The position numbers were made by a program, and so were the translations under genes. Below are positions 17,291 to 24,868 of a stretch of 35,128 nucleotides of DNA, piece by piece (the first letter of the stretch is position 1; each line of letters begins with the position of its first letter). The notes under the pieces were generated by a model. That model was not told the DNA's origin, ran no database searches, and saw only the letters and a list, made by a program, of their open reading frames with translations. The stretch is from Candidatus Mediterraneibacter stercoripullorum (GTDB taxonomy: Bacteria; Bacillota; Clostridia; Lachnospirales; Lachnospiraceae), in the NCBI GenBank assembly GCA_019115765.1, contig DXCZ01000062.1:1-35128 (forward strand). Reading direction: 5' to 3'.

Positions 17291-18274
17291 ATGAAAATCC
17301 AATACAAAGTTACTGAGAAGGGCGTGGAAATCGTCCGCTGCTTCGGCACGGATCCGGTCATCGTGCTCCCGGAAATGATAGAGGGGAAGCCGGTAGTCCG
17401 GGCAGCGGCCTACACATTCTCCGCCCGGAAGTCGAAGGAAGAGGACGATGTATTCATCTTCGAGACGGAAGACCACGGTCTGTTCCGGGAGCAGGAGCGG
17501 CTGCTTGCAGGAGAAGATGTGGAGAGGGTAGATTTCCCGGATACGATGGAGGAGATCGGGAACTATATTTTCTACGGCTGCAGGAACCTGCGGCAGATAT
17601 CCTTTTCCGACCGGCTGATGGGCGTGGGCAGCGGAGCATTTACCGGATGCCGTTCGCTGAGCCGGCTGGAGGTCCGTCTGACACAGGGGGAGCGGTCCTG
17701 TGTGAAGGAGATACTTGGTGATCTGTGGCAGAGGATCGATGTCCGGTTCCTCCGGGCAGATTCCGGTGAAGAGGCATTGGGGGATTTTCCGGCGGAAGTG
17801 AGACTGGTATTTCCGGAGCACTATGAGGAGGCAGTGGAGAACACACCTGCCCGGATCCTGTTCACTCAGCATCACGGTTCCGGCAACAATTACCGGCAGT
17901 GCTTTTATAATAAAGAAGTAGATTACAGGAAATATGACGAATTGTTTTACGTGGCCCGGGTCCATGACCAGGTGGATGTACTGTGCGATCTGGTCTTTTC
18001 CCGGCTCATGTATCCGTACCGTCTGGAAAAGGATGGGGAAACGGCCTATGAGGACTACGTCAGAGACAGTGAGAAGGAAGTGGCAGAGTACCTGACGGAC
18101 CGGGAAGATCTGGAAGCTCTGCGTCAGATATCTGCCCGGGGGATGTGGCAGGAGAAAGATCTTGACCAGGCTGCAGACTATGCTGCCAGAACGAAGAAGA
18201 GCGAAATCCTTGCCTTCCTTATGGAGGAAAAGCACAGGCTGTTCCCGGTGCGGAAGAAGAAGTTCGAACTGTGA
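17291..18274 (+). CDS. BspA-like leucine-rich-repeat protein linked to the VWA/AAA+ module
   Basis: 327 residues with no signal peptide. Residues about 1–130 fit the LRR_5/BspA repeat style: VTEKGVEIVRCFG, VDFPDTMEEIGNYIFYGCRNLRQISFSDRLMGVGSGAFTGC; one or two full repeats are evident. The C-terminal half is helical, with a repeat-like end (DLDQAADYAARTKKSEILAFLMEEK) that resembles ankyrin or helical-repeat endings. ATG 17291 is preceded by a GGAG ribosome site. It ends 7 bp before the VWA protein, so it is the first gene of the LRR–VWA–MoxR operon; a substrate-recognition role for that ATPase complex is an inference. Confidence 0.78.
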   Translation: MKIQYKVTEKGVEIVRCFGTDPVIVLPEMIEGKPVVRAAAYTFSARKSKEEDDVFIFETEDHGLFREQERLLAGEDVERVDFPDTMEEIGNYIFYGCRNLRQISFSDRLMGVGSGAFTGCRSLSRLEVRLTQGERSCVKEILGDLWQRIDVRFLRADSGEEALGDFPAEVRLVFPEHYEEAVENTPARILFTQHHGSGNNYRQCFYNKEVDYRKYDELFYVARVHDQVDVLCDLVFSRLMYPYRLEKDGETAYEDYVRDSEKEVAEYLTDREDLEALRQISARGMWQEKDLDQAADYAARTKKSEILAFLMEEKHRLFPVRKKKFEL

Positions 18275-18281
18275 GGAAAAC

Positions 18282-19697
18282 ATGACAGAGATACAGAACA
18301 GATCAAAGCATTATACTGATAATAAGCGATTTGTGAAAGGCGGATTCCCGGAAGGTGATTCCGTGGAGAGCGGATCCGGGAGTGAGGATTCCCGGGACAG
18401 GGAAGCTGCCCGGATCCTGGACAGTATCGGCAGACAGATCCTGCGCACTGCGAGGGATGAGCTGTACTTTTCCATGCGTTTTCTGGATGTGGCGCTCAGC
18501 AGTCTGGGATATGAGATGGAACCTGAGATCTCTCCGGCCGGGACAGACGGGCGGAATATTTATTTCCACCCTCGGCAGCTGGGAGGACTGTACAAGGAGA
18601 ACCGGATCCTGGTGAACCGGCTGTACCTGCATATGGTGCTCCACTGCATTTTCCGTCATATAACGAAACGGACAGATGACCTGCGGTACTGGAACTTAAG
18701 CTGCGATATCGCGGCGGAGCATATCATCGACGGATGCGACCTGCGGCCGGTCCGCTTCTCCAGAAGCCTGCTGCGCCGGGAGACTTACCGGAAGCTGGAG
18801 GCAGAGCAGCACGTGCTGAACGCGGAGCGGGTGTTCCGTATATTAAGGGGCTGGGAGCTGTCGGAGAAAGAACTGGCGGCTCTGGAGGAAGAGTTCCGGG
18901 TGGATGACCACCGTTACTGGGAGGATCAGGATCCGAAGCGAAAGCCGGATCCTGATATGAACCGGAAATGGCAGGAGATCAGTGAGAAGATGGAGACTGA
19001 CATGGAGACATTTTCCAAAGAGGCTGCGGAGCATGACGGAGAACTTCTGGGAGAACTGAAGGTGGAGAACCGGGAGAGATATGATTACCGGGAGTTCCTG
19101 CGGAAGTTTTCCGTGATCCACGAGGAAATGCAGGTGGATCCGGATACTTTTGACTATGGATTCTACAGCTACGGCCTGTCGCTGTACGGCAATATGCCGC
19201 TGATCGAGCCTCAGGAGACGAGAGAGGTGAGGAAGATCGCGGAGTTTGTAATCGTGATCGACACCTCCATGTCCTGTTCCGGAGAGCTGGTCCGCCGGTT
19301 CCTGGAGGAGACATACAGCGTGCTCCGGGAGCGGGAGAGCTATTTCCGCAAGGTAAATGTACACATTATCCAGTGTGATGAAAAGGTCCACTCGGATGTG
19401 AAGATCACTTCCGGGGAGGAACTGAAGAAATATATGGAACATTTTCAGCTGTACGGACAGGGAGGAACAGACTTCCGTCCTGCCTTTGCATATGTGGAAC
19501 AGCTCCGCCAGAAAGGGGAGTTCGACGATCTGAAGGGGCTGATCTATTTTACAGACGGATACGGGATCTATCCGGAGAGGATGCCCGGATACCGGACTGC
19601 ATTTGTGTTTTTTGAAGATGATTACAGGGATGTGGATGTGCCTGCCTGGGCCATCCGGCTGATTCTGAGAGAGAAAGATATATCAGGCGGGAGATGA
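18282..19697 (+). CDS. DUF2201-type VWA protein with metallopeptidase-like N-domain
   Basis: 471 residues from ATG 18282, which follows GTGAGGAAAAC; the in-frame ATG at 18162 lies inside the upstream gene. The N-terminal half matches the DUF2201 putative metallopeptidase domain: HMVLHCIFRH (His117, His121, His126) in the position of an HExxH motif, but Glu is replaced by Met, so peptidase activity is doubtful. The C-terminal half is a VWA-like domain with IDTSMSCSGEL as MIDAS. Partner of the MoxR ATPase that starts 77 bp downstream. It resembles YehP/CobT-like co-factors of MoxR proteins in role rather than in sequence. Confidence 0.83.
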   Translation: MTEIQNRSKHYTDNKRFVKGGFPEGDSVESGSGSEDSRDREAARILDSIGRQILRTARDELYFSMRFLDVALSSLGYEMEPEISPAGTDGRNIYFHPRQLGGLYKENRILVNRLYLHMVLHCIFRHITKRTDDLRYWNLSCDIAAEHIIDGCDLRPVRFSRSLLRRETYRKLEAEQHVLNAERVFRILRGWELSEKELAALEEEFRVDDHRYWEDQDPKRKPDPDMNRKWQEISEKMETDMETFSKEAAEHDGELLGELKVENRERYDYREFLRKFSVIHEEMQVDPDTFDYGFYSYGLSLYGNMPLIEPQETREVRKIAEFVIVIDTSMSCSGELVRRFLEETYSVLRERESYFRKVNVHIIQCDEKVHSDVKITSGEELKKYMEHFQLYGQGGTDFRPAFAYVEQLRQKGEFDDLKGLIYFTDGYGIYPERMPGYRTAFVFFEDDYRDVDVPAWAIRLILREKDISGGR

Positions 19698-19774
19698 CTT
19701 GTGTCCGGGGTCCGGCAAGATGATGGCAGAATCCCGGTGAGTTTTGAACGGAGGAAAACGAAAGGAGAAAACAT

Positions 19775-21292
19775 TTGGATATTAAGCGAGCAAAACAGGA
19801 GATAAAGGATACCGTTGAAGCATATCTTATGAAGGATGACCTGGGAGATTACAGGATCCCGGCCATCCGGCAGCGGCCGGTGCTGCTCATGGGGCCTCCG
19901 GGTATCGGTAAGACCCAGATCATGGAGCAGATCGCGAAGGAGATGAAGATCGGCCTTGTAGCTTATACTATTACCCACCACACGAGACAGAGTGCCGTGG
20001 GACTGCCCTTTATCCGGGAAAAGGAATATGGCGGCAGTACTTATTCTGTGACAGAATATACCATGAGCGAGATCATTGCGTCCGTGTATGAGAAGATGGA
20101 GAAGACAGGCGTGAAGGAGGGAATCCTCTTTATCGATGAGATTAACTGCGTATCCGAGACGCTGGCCCCCACCATGCTCCAGTTCCTGCAGAACAAGACC
20201 TTCGGTAATCAGAAGGTGCCCCGGGGGTGGATCATCGTGGCGGCAGGCAATCCGCCAGAGTACAACAAGTCAGTCCGCGAGTTCGATGTGGTCACTCTGG
20301 ACCGTGTAAGAGAGATCGATGTGGAAGCGGATTTCCCGGTGTGGAAAGAGTATGCCTACCTGCAGGAGATCCACCCCGCCGTTATTTCCTATCTGGAACT
20401 GCGGAAGGGAAACTTCTACCGGATCGAGACGACCGTGGACGGCAAGGCATTTGTGACTGCACGGGGATGGGAAGATCTCTCAGAGCTGATCCGTGTCTAT
20501 GAGGCTCTTGGTAAGACTGTGGACCGGGATGTGGTGTACCAGTTCATCAGGCAGCGTTCCGTGGCAAAGGATTTCGCAAATTATCTGGAGCTCTATTATA
20601 AATACAAGAAGGACTACAGCGTGGAAGATATCCTGAACGGAAAGTGGGACGAGGCTACGCTGAAGAAGATCCGTGCGGCTGCCTTTGACGAACACCTGAG
20701 TATTGTCAGCCTGATCAACGGCAGACTGGATGAGATGTTCGTCCAGAGCTGCCGGGCGGAGGAATATATCTCCAGGCTGTATGAATATCTGATCTATTAC
20801 CGGGATAACAAGGCTGTCATGATGCTGGATGACGTAAGGCTCATGGCGGAAAAGGATCTGGAGGAACAGAGAAAGGCAGAAAGCCTGACCCGGGAGCAGG
20901 AACAGATCCTGATCCGGACAGCAGAGACACTTGGAAGATTCACCTCAGAGCTGAAAGGCGAGATGTTCCTGGGGGATGCGGCTTTCGATGAAGTGAAGGC
21001 CATGTTCGACCGGGAAAATGCCGCCCGGGAACAGATCACGGATCATACAGGCGAGATGCTGGAAAATGCATTCCGCTTCCTGGAGGACGCCTTTGGAGAG
21101 AGCCAGGAGATGGTGGCATTCGTTACAGAGCTGAACGCCAATTACTACAGCACGAAGTTTATCCGGGAAAATGGAAGCGAGATGTATTACAGATATAACA
21201 AAGGACTGCTGTTTGACGAGAGACAGCAGGAAATTGTCAGACAGATGGACGAAGTAGAAGATATACTGAACAGAGGTCTTTCAGGAAACTAG
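19775..21292 (+). CDS. MoxR-type AAA+ ATPase (second copy)
   Basis: A 505-residue AAA+ ATPase. Walker A GPPGIGKT (40–47), Walker B ILFIDEIN (Asp121, Glu122), a sensor segment VAAGNPPEYN, and an arginine finger in TLDRVRE. The ~250-residue C-terminal helical extension carries several Glu/Arg-rich stretches. It begins with TTG at 19775, seven bases after AGGAG (19763–19767); no ATG is available at the right place. It is the third gene of the LRR–VWA–ATPase operon and is unlike the ATPase at 14462–15373 in Walker A and length, so the two pairs are not recent duplicates. Confidence 0.9.
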   Translation: MDIKRAKQEIKDTVEAYLMKDDLGDYRIPAIRQRPVLLMGPPGIGKTQIMEQIAKEMKIGLVAYTITHHTRQSAVGLPFIREKEYGGSTYSVTEYTMSEIIASVYEKMEKTGVKEGILFIDEINCVSETLAPTMLQFLQNKTFGNQKVPRGWIIVAAGNPPEYNKSVREFDVVTLDRVREIDVEADFPVWKEYAYLQEIHPAVISYLELRKGNFYRIETTVDGKAFVTARGWEDLSELIRVYEALGKTVDRDVVYQFIRQRSVAKDFANYLELYYKYKKDYSVEDILNGKWDEATLKKIRAAAFDEHLSIVSLINGRLDEMFVQSCRAEEYISRLYEYLIYYRDNKAVMMLDDVRLMAEKDLEEQRKAESLTREQEQILIRTAETLGRFTSELKGEMFLGDAAFDEVKAMFDRENAAREQITDHTGEMLENAFRFLEDAFGESQEMVAFVTELNANYYSTKFIRENGSEMYYRYNKGLLFDERQQEIVRQMDEVEDILNRGLSGN

Positions 21293-21307
21293 TGACCATG
21301 GTATAAT

Positions 21308-21409
21308 AATTATGCTTTGCATAATTCAGACCGATTTTATCGGTCTGCCCGGCCTTGCCGGGATTATACCGGCAATCCACGGCTTGAAAAGTAAATGCCG
21401 CTGCGCGGC
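21308..21409. repeat. train of perfect triloop hairpins
   Basis: Three perfect inverted repeats are placed end to end with no spacer: AATTATGC/GCATAATT (21308–21326, loop TTT), CAGACCGAT/ATCGGTCTG (21327–21347, loop TTT) and CCCGGC/GCCGGG (21348–21362, loop CTT). A fourth, GCCGC/GCGGC, has a TGC loop at 21397–21409. A nine-base TGGTATAAT occurs just before the first hairpin (21299–21307) and again after the last (21429–21437). None is followed by a T run long enough to be a simple terminator. Confidence 0.85.
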
Positions 21410-21431
21410 GCTTCCTTTTCTGCGCACGTGG

Positions 21432-21437
21432 TATAAT
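21432..21437 (+). promoter_or_regulatory. -10 box of the LUD gene promoter
   Basis: TATAAT at 21432–21437 lies 39 bp before the start codon. No good -35 is present at 17±1 bp (CTTCCT region), so an extended or activated promoter is possible. Confidence 0.5.
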
Positions 21438-21476
21438 GTAAACTGTGTCGGAGATTTTTGAAAAGAGGTTTTGAAC

Positions 21477-22112
21477 ATGGATGTAAGAAAAATGAGGAAT
21501 GAAGCGTTGGGACAGCGGGTTGTGAAGGCTCTGGAGTCCCGCAATATGGAAGCGTACTATGCGGATACAAAAGAGGAAGCTCTGAAAAAAGCCCTGGAGC
21601 TGATCCCCAAGGGGAGTACTATCAACATGGGCGGGTCAGCTTCTGTACGCGAGATCGGACTGACAGATGCCATCAGTTCTGACGAGTATGTCTTCTACGA
21701 CAGAGATCAGGCGAAGACGCCTGAGGAGAGGAATGAGATCGCGCTGAAAGCATTTACCTGCGACTGGTTCCTCGGAAGTGTTAATGCCATAAGCGAGGAT
21801 GGCGTTATGGTCAACATCGATGGAAATGCCAACCGTGTGGCGGCCTATGCCTTCGGCCCGAAGAATGTGCTTCTTATCGTCGGTATGAATAAGATGGTCA
21901 AGACAGAGGAAGACGCCATGCACCGGGCGAGAAATGAAGCTGCCCCCATCAATAATCAGAGATTCGGCGGCAACAATCCATGTGTGAAGAATGGGAGCTG
22001 CTTTGACTGCAAGAGTACAGACTGCATCTGCTGTCAGATCATGATCACCAGATTCAGCCGTATACCAAAGAGATTTAAGGTCATTCTCGTAGGAGAAGAA
22101 CTGGGATTTTAG
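21477..22112 (+). CDS. LUD-domain (DUF162) protein
   Basis: A 211-residue single LUD-domain protein related to LutC and the lactate-utilisation proteins of anaerobes. The conserved early block is KKALELIPKGSTINMGGSASVREIG and the later part runs AYAFGPKNVLLIVGMNK. The C-terminus has a cysteine cluster (CVKNGSCFDCKSTDCICCQ) not in all LutC proteins, which could bind Fe–S or be structural. I chose ATG 21477, with AAAGAGG 8 bp upstream, over the TTG at 21471. LutA and LutB partners are absent here. It precedes sortase B by 15 bp, but that may be only read-through. Confidence 0.88.
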   Translation: MDVRKMRNEALGQRVVKALESRNMEAYYADTKEEALKKALELIPKGSTINMGGSASVREIGLTDAISSDEYVFYDRDQAKTPEERNEIALKAFTCDWFLGSVNAISEDGVMVNIDGNANRVAAYAFGPKNVLLIVGMNKMVKTEEDAMHRARNEAAPINNQRFGGNNPCVKNGSCFDCKSTDCICCQIMITRFSRIPKRFKVILVGEELGF

Positions 22113-22127
22113 AGAGGATTTGTCACA

Positions 22128-23156
22128 ATGGCCAGAGAAGAATTGAAAAGCGCAGACAGGAAAGCGGCGGCGCGCAGAGCACAGCAGAGAAAGCGCCGCC
22201 GGACTTCCTCAGCAGAGAGAGAGACAAGGGAGACGGAGAAAAAAAGAAAAAGCAGCAGCCGTTCAGGCGAGAGGCGTAAGTCCCGTCCGGATGATGGTCT
22301 GGAAATGTATTCCGGAAACGGCGGGGAAGCTGCCGGACGTTCTGCTGGAAGCAGAACGGGGAAGGCAAAGAATACAGGAAAAGGTACGGGCAAGAGCACA
22401 GGAAACAGAAAGAGCAAAAGAAAAGCATTTGATGCGGTATCTACGACAATCCTGATCGCGGCAGTATGTGTGTTTGTATTCTCCCTGTATCAGCTCGTAA
22501 TGATGCTGGTGCCTTATTATACAGGCAGTCAGGAATATGATGAGATCCAGGATGTGGCAATCACAGCAGACGAAGACGGATCAGGATTCCACATTGATTT
22601 TGACACGCTGCTGGAGATGAATCCGGATACCGTGGCCTGGATCCGTTTTGATGAGCCGTCCAGCATCAGCTACCCGGTAGTCAAGAGTGCGGATAATAAT
22701 GAATATCTGACGAAGTCCTTCTCGGAAAATGATAATAAAATGGGAACCATATTTGTGGATATGAACTGCAGCTCCGATTTTTCAGACAGAAATACACTGA
22801 TTTACGGACATAACCTGAGACTGACCGGGAGAATGTTCTCCCAGCTGCTGGAATATGAGGATGAGTCATTCTACAAAGATCATCCCTATTTCTATATTTA
22901 TACTCCAGATGGAAAGGTGCGTACATATACGATCTTTGCGGCGTCTGTTGTGCAGGATACATCGGATAACTATACGATTTCATATGATACAGATGCGGAT
23001 TATGAATCCTATCTGGAGCTGTGCAGGAATTCATCTCTCTATGATACAGGTGTAGAGGTTAATGCCCAGTCACAGATCGTAAGCCTATCTACCTGTACCA
23101 ACGGAGCGGACACGGAGCGGTTCCTCCTCCAGGGTGTGCTGACAGCGGTAGACTGA
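22128..23156 (+). CDS. srtB: class B sortase
   Basis: A 342-residue membrane-anchored transpeptidase of the sortase B family, which joins surface proteins to the cell wall. Residues about 1–102 are a basic, Ser/Gly/Lys-rich, low-complexity cytoplasmic tail, longer than usual. A transmembrane helix follows (104–131), then the catalytic domain with His228 (LIYGHN), Cys323 (SLSTCTN) and Arg331 (ERFLLQG). No substrate with a visible NPxTN-type sorting signal lies in the window, so its clients are elsewhere. The ribosome site is GAGAGG, about 11 bp before ATG 22128. Confidence 0.95.
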   Translation: MAREELKSADRKAAARRAQQRKRRRTSSAERETRETEKKRKSSSRSGERRKSRPDDGLEMYSGNGGEAAGRSAGSRTGKAKNTGKGTGKSTGNRKSKRKAFDAVSTTILIAAVCVFVFSLYQLVMMLVPYYTGSQEYDEIQDVAITADEDGSGFHIDFDTLLEMNPDTVAWIRFDEPSSISYPVVKSADNNEYLTKSFSENDNKMGTIFVDMNCSSDFSDRNTLIYGHNLRLTGRMFSQLLEYEDESFYKDHPYFYIYTPDGKVRTYTIFAASVVQDTSDNYTISYDTDADYESYLELCRNSSLYDTGVEVNAQSQIVSLSTCTNGADTERFLLQGVLTAVD

Positions 23157-23204
23157 CAGGAGGCTGGAGAACTCCGGATTCCGGCAGCGGAGAAAGGAGG
23201 AAAC

Positions 23205-23393
23205 ATGGCGGACAGATTTGATATCGGCGATATTATAACAATGAAGAAACCTCATCCCTGCGGCAGCAAAGAATGGGAAATCCTCCGGGTGGGGGCAGAT
23301 TTTCGGCTGAAGTGTATGGGATGCGGCCATCAGATCATGGTGCCGAGAAAACTGGTGGAAAAAAATACGAGGCAAATTAAGAAAAAAACTTGA
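23205..23393 (+). CDS. DUF951 family protein
   Basis: A 62-residue protein typical of Firmicutes, usually encoded just before rpsF–ssb–rpsR. It shows DIGDIITMKKPHPCGSKEW and RLKCMGCGHQIMV, with Cys residues (CGS, CMGC) that look like a small zinc-ribbon or beta-barrel. Its function is unknown; the constant genomic position suggests a link to translation or mechanosensitive-channel loci in other genomes. ATG 23205 follows AGGAGG. The rpsF promoter overlaps its last codons. Confidence 0.9.
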   Translation: MADRFDIGDIITMKKPHPCGSKEWEILRVGADFRLKCMGCGHQIMVPRKLVEKNTRQIKKKT

Positions 23394-23418
23394 ATTTCAG
23401 AGAACCTTATGGTATTAT
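23390..23418 (+). promoter_or_regulatory. promoter of the rpsF–ssb–rpsR operon
   Basis: TTGAAT (23390–23395) and TATTAT (23413–23418) with an exact 17-bp spacer. Transcription would begin near 23425, leaving a ~95-nt leader before rpsF. Confidence 0.75.
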
Positions 23419-23424
23419 GAATAA

Positions 23425-23520
23425 CCGTGACATACTTCCGGATTTATTCTGGAAATGATCAAAATTCCTTGTTCCCGGACTGATACCGGGGGCCAGAGAC
23501 CATAAGGAGGTGCAGAACAC
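23425..23520 (+). ncRNA. probable S6:S18-type autoregulatory leader of rpsF
   Basis: Two hairpins lie in the predicted leader: TTCCGGA/TCTGGAA (23436–23454) and CCCGG/CCGGG (23474–23490). Leaders of rpsF in many bacteria fold to bind an S6:S18 complex and repress the operon through a conserved CCG loop; the presence of rpsF and rpsR in this operon fits that model. Exact match to the known consensus was not tested. An 8-bp inverted pair (23405–23412 with 23500–23507) has its left arm inside the promoter, so it cannot be part of the RNA. Confidence 0.4.
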
Positions 23521-23808
23521 ATGAATAAGTATGAATTAGCTGTTGTTGTGAGCGCAAAACTCGAAGACGAAGCGAGAGCGGACGTGATCGAGAAAGTTAA
23601 AGCACTTGTTACACGTTTCGGCGGCAACGTTACAGACGTAGACGAGTGGGGAAAGAGAAGATTCGCTTACGAGATTCAGAAAATGAAAGAAGGATATTAC
23701 TACTTCGTTCACTTCGAGGCTGACAGTACAGTTCCTGGAGAAGTGGAACAGCGTATCCGCATTATGGACAACGTACTCAGATATTTATGCGTGAAACAGG
23801 AAGCATAA
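23521..23808 (+). CDS. rpsF: 30S ribosomal protein S6
   Basis: A 95-residue ribosomal protein that pairs with S18 on the platform of the small subunit. The N-terminus MNKYELAVVVSAK, the central GGNVTDVDEWGKRRFAYEIQK and VEQRIRIMDNVLRYLCVK are family hallmarks. AAGGAGG precedes the ATG. It heads the conserved rpsF–ssb–rpsR operon, with 16 bp to ssb. Confidence 0.99.
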   Translation: MNKYELAVVVSAKLEDEARADVIEKVKALVTRFGGNVTDVDEWGKRRFAYEIQKMKEGYYYFVHFEADSTVPGEVEQRIRIMDNVLRYLCVKQEA

Positions 23809-23824
23809 GCGGAAAGAGGTATAT

Positions 23825-24271
23825 ATGAATAAAGCTATATTAGTAGGACGTTTGACAAGAGATCCGGAAGTAAGGTATTCCCAGGGAGATAACGCTACTG
23901 CAGTTGCAAGATATACAGTTGCCGTTGACAGGAGATTCAAGAGGGACGGAGAGCCGACAGCGGATTTTATTCCCTGTGTTGTGTTCGGTCGTTCCGCTGA
24001 ATTTGCGGAGAAGTATTTCCGACAGGGAATGCGGGTTTCCATTTCCGGCCGTATTCAGACCGGAAGCTACACGAACAGAGATGGCGTAAAGGTTTACACC
24101 ACCGAAGTGATCGTGGAGGAGCAGGAATTCGCGGAGAGCAGAGCTGAGAGCGAGGCGAACAGATCCTCATACCAGCGTCAGGCAGCTCCGGCGCCGTCGC
24201 CCAGCGTTGACGCAGGCGACGGATTTATGAACATCCCGGATGGCATTGATGAGGAGTTACCGTTTAACTAA
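23825..24271 (+). CDS. ssb: single-stranded DNA-binding protein
   Basis: A 148-residue OB-fold protein, tetrameric in solution, that protects ssDNA in replication and repair. It starts MNKAILVGRLTRDPEVRY and has the FIPCVVFGRSAEFAEKYF core. A flexible linker (PAPSPSV) leads to the acidic tip DEELPFN, which recruits partner proteins; the tip ends with an extra Asn after the usual Phe. Middle gene of the ribosomal operon, AAGAGG upstream. Confidence 0.98.
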   Translation: MNKAILVGRLTRDPEVRYSQGDNATAVARYTVAVDRRFKRDGEPTADFIPCVVFGRSAEFAEKYFRQGMRVSISGRIQTGSYTNRDGVKVYTTEVIVEEQEFAESRAESEANRSSYQRQAAPAPSPSVDAGDGFMNIPDGIDEELPFN

Positions 24272-24310
24272 GTCCTATAGCGCTTCATTTTGAAGAAAGG
24301 AGAAACCATC

Positions 24311-24577
24311 ATGGCTTACGAGAAGGGAAGCAAACCAGAAGGCGGCTTCAAGAGAAGAGGCCCGGCGCGCAGAAGAAAAAAAGTGTGCGTATTCTGTGGA
24401 AAAGAAAATAACGAAATCGATTACAAGGACGTTGCAAAGCTGAAGAAGTATATTTCCGAGAGAGGAAAGATCCTTCCGAGAAGAATCACAGGCAACTGTG
24501 CAAAACATCAGAGAGCTCTTACAGTAGCAATCAAGAGAGCAAGACACATCGCTCTGATGCCGTACGTTCAGGATTAA
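24311..24577 (+). CDS. rpsR: 30S ribosomal protein S18
   Basis: An 88-residue ribosomal protein from ATG 24311, which has AAGGAG (24297–24302) upstream; an in-frame ATG at 24290 would add seven residues and lacks a good site. The [19 protein letters not shown] segment and the end [11 protein letters not shown] are typical. The Cys-x-x-Cys pair is partly the zinc-type (C+) signature. It closes the rpsF–ssb–rpsR operon, followed by a strong terminator. Confidence 0.98.
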   Translation: MAYEKGSKPEGGFKRRGPARRRKKVCVFCGKENNEIDYKDVAKLKKYISERGKILPRRITGNCAKHQRALTVAIKRARHIALMPYVQD

Positions 24578-24596
24578 TCAGGATAATAAAATGTAT

Positions 24597-24638
24597 AAAG
24601 GCTGATTTTCGGGTGCGAACCTGAGAATCAGCCTTTTT
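24597..24638 (+). terminator. rho-independent terminator after rpsR
   Basis: AAAGGCTGATT (from 24597) pairs with AATCAGCCTTT (to 24637), with further inner pairing around a GCGAA-like loop, and ends in a T run. It ends the ribosomal operon. Confidence 0.93.
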
Positions 24639-24758
24639 CTGCATATCGAAATGAAACTGATAATTTGGATCAAGCTGCAGAATATCCATAAGGAAACATC
24701 TGAAAAGGGTTGAAGAAATCTGTGAAAATCATTGCAGTGATGCTGTGCCTGCATGAAA

Positions 24759-24783
24759 AAACTCTATTATAACAATAGAGTTT
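24759..24783. promoter_or_regulatory. perfect 10-bp inverted repeat upstream of the MerR gene
   Basis: AAACTCTATT (24759–24768) and AATAGAGTTT (24774–24783) are a perfect inverted repeat around a 5-nt centre. The half-site ACTCTAT recurs in the MerR-type promoter at 25749–25779. It could be an operator or a weak bidirectional terminator. The rest of the 24639–24868 gap shows nothing else that can be supported. Confidence 0.5.
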
Positions 24784-24868
24784 CTGTTAATATATAGACA
24801 AAAAGAATATTTTCTGACAAAATAAAACTCGGAAGAATAAAGATCGGAAAAACAGGCAGGTGGTCTAT

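Noticed and set aside
17105-18283. A 392-residue minus-strand ORF.
   Set aside because: It is antisense to the LRR gene, has no motif or ribosome site, and reflects codon bias of the real gene.
21299-21437. A firm call of a MITE with 9-bp target duplication.
   Set aside because: The ends of the enclosed 121 bp are not terminal inverted repeats of each other, and TATAAT-like words are common; kept only as a hypothesis.
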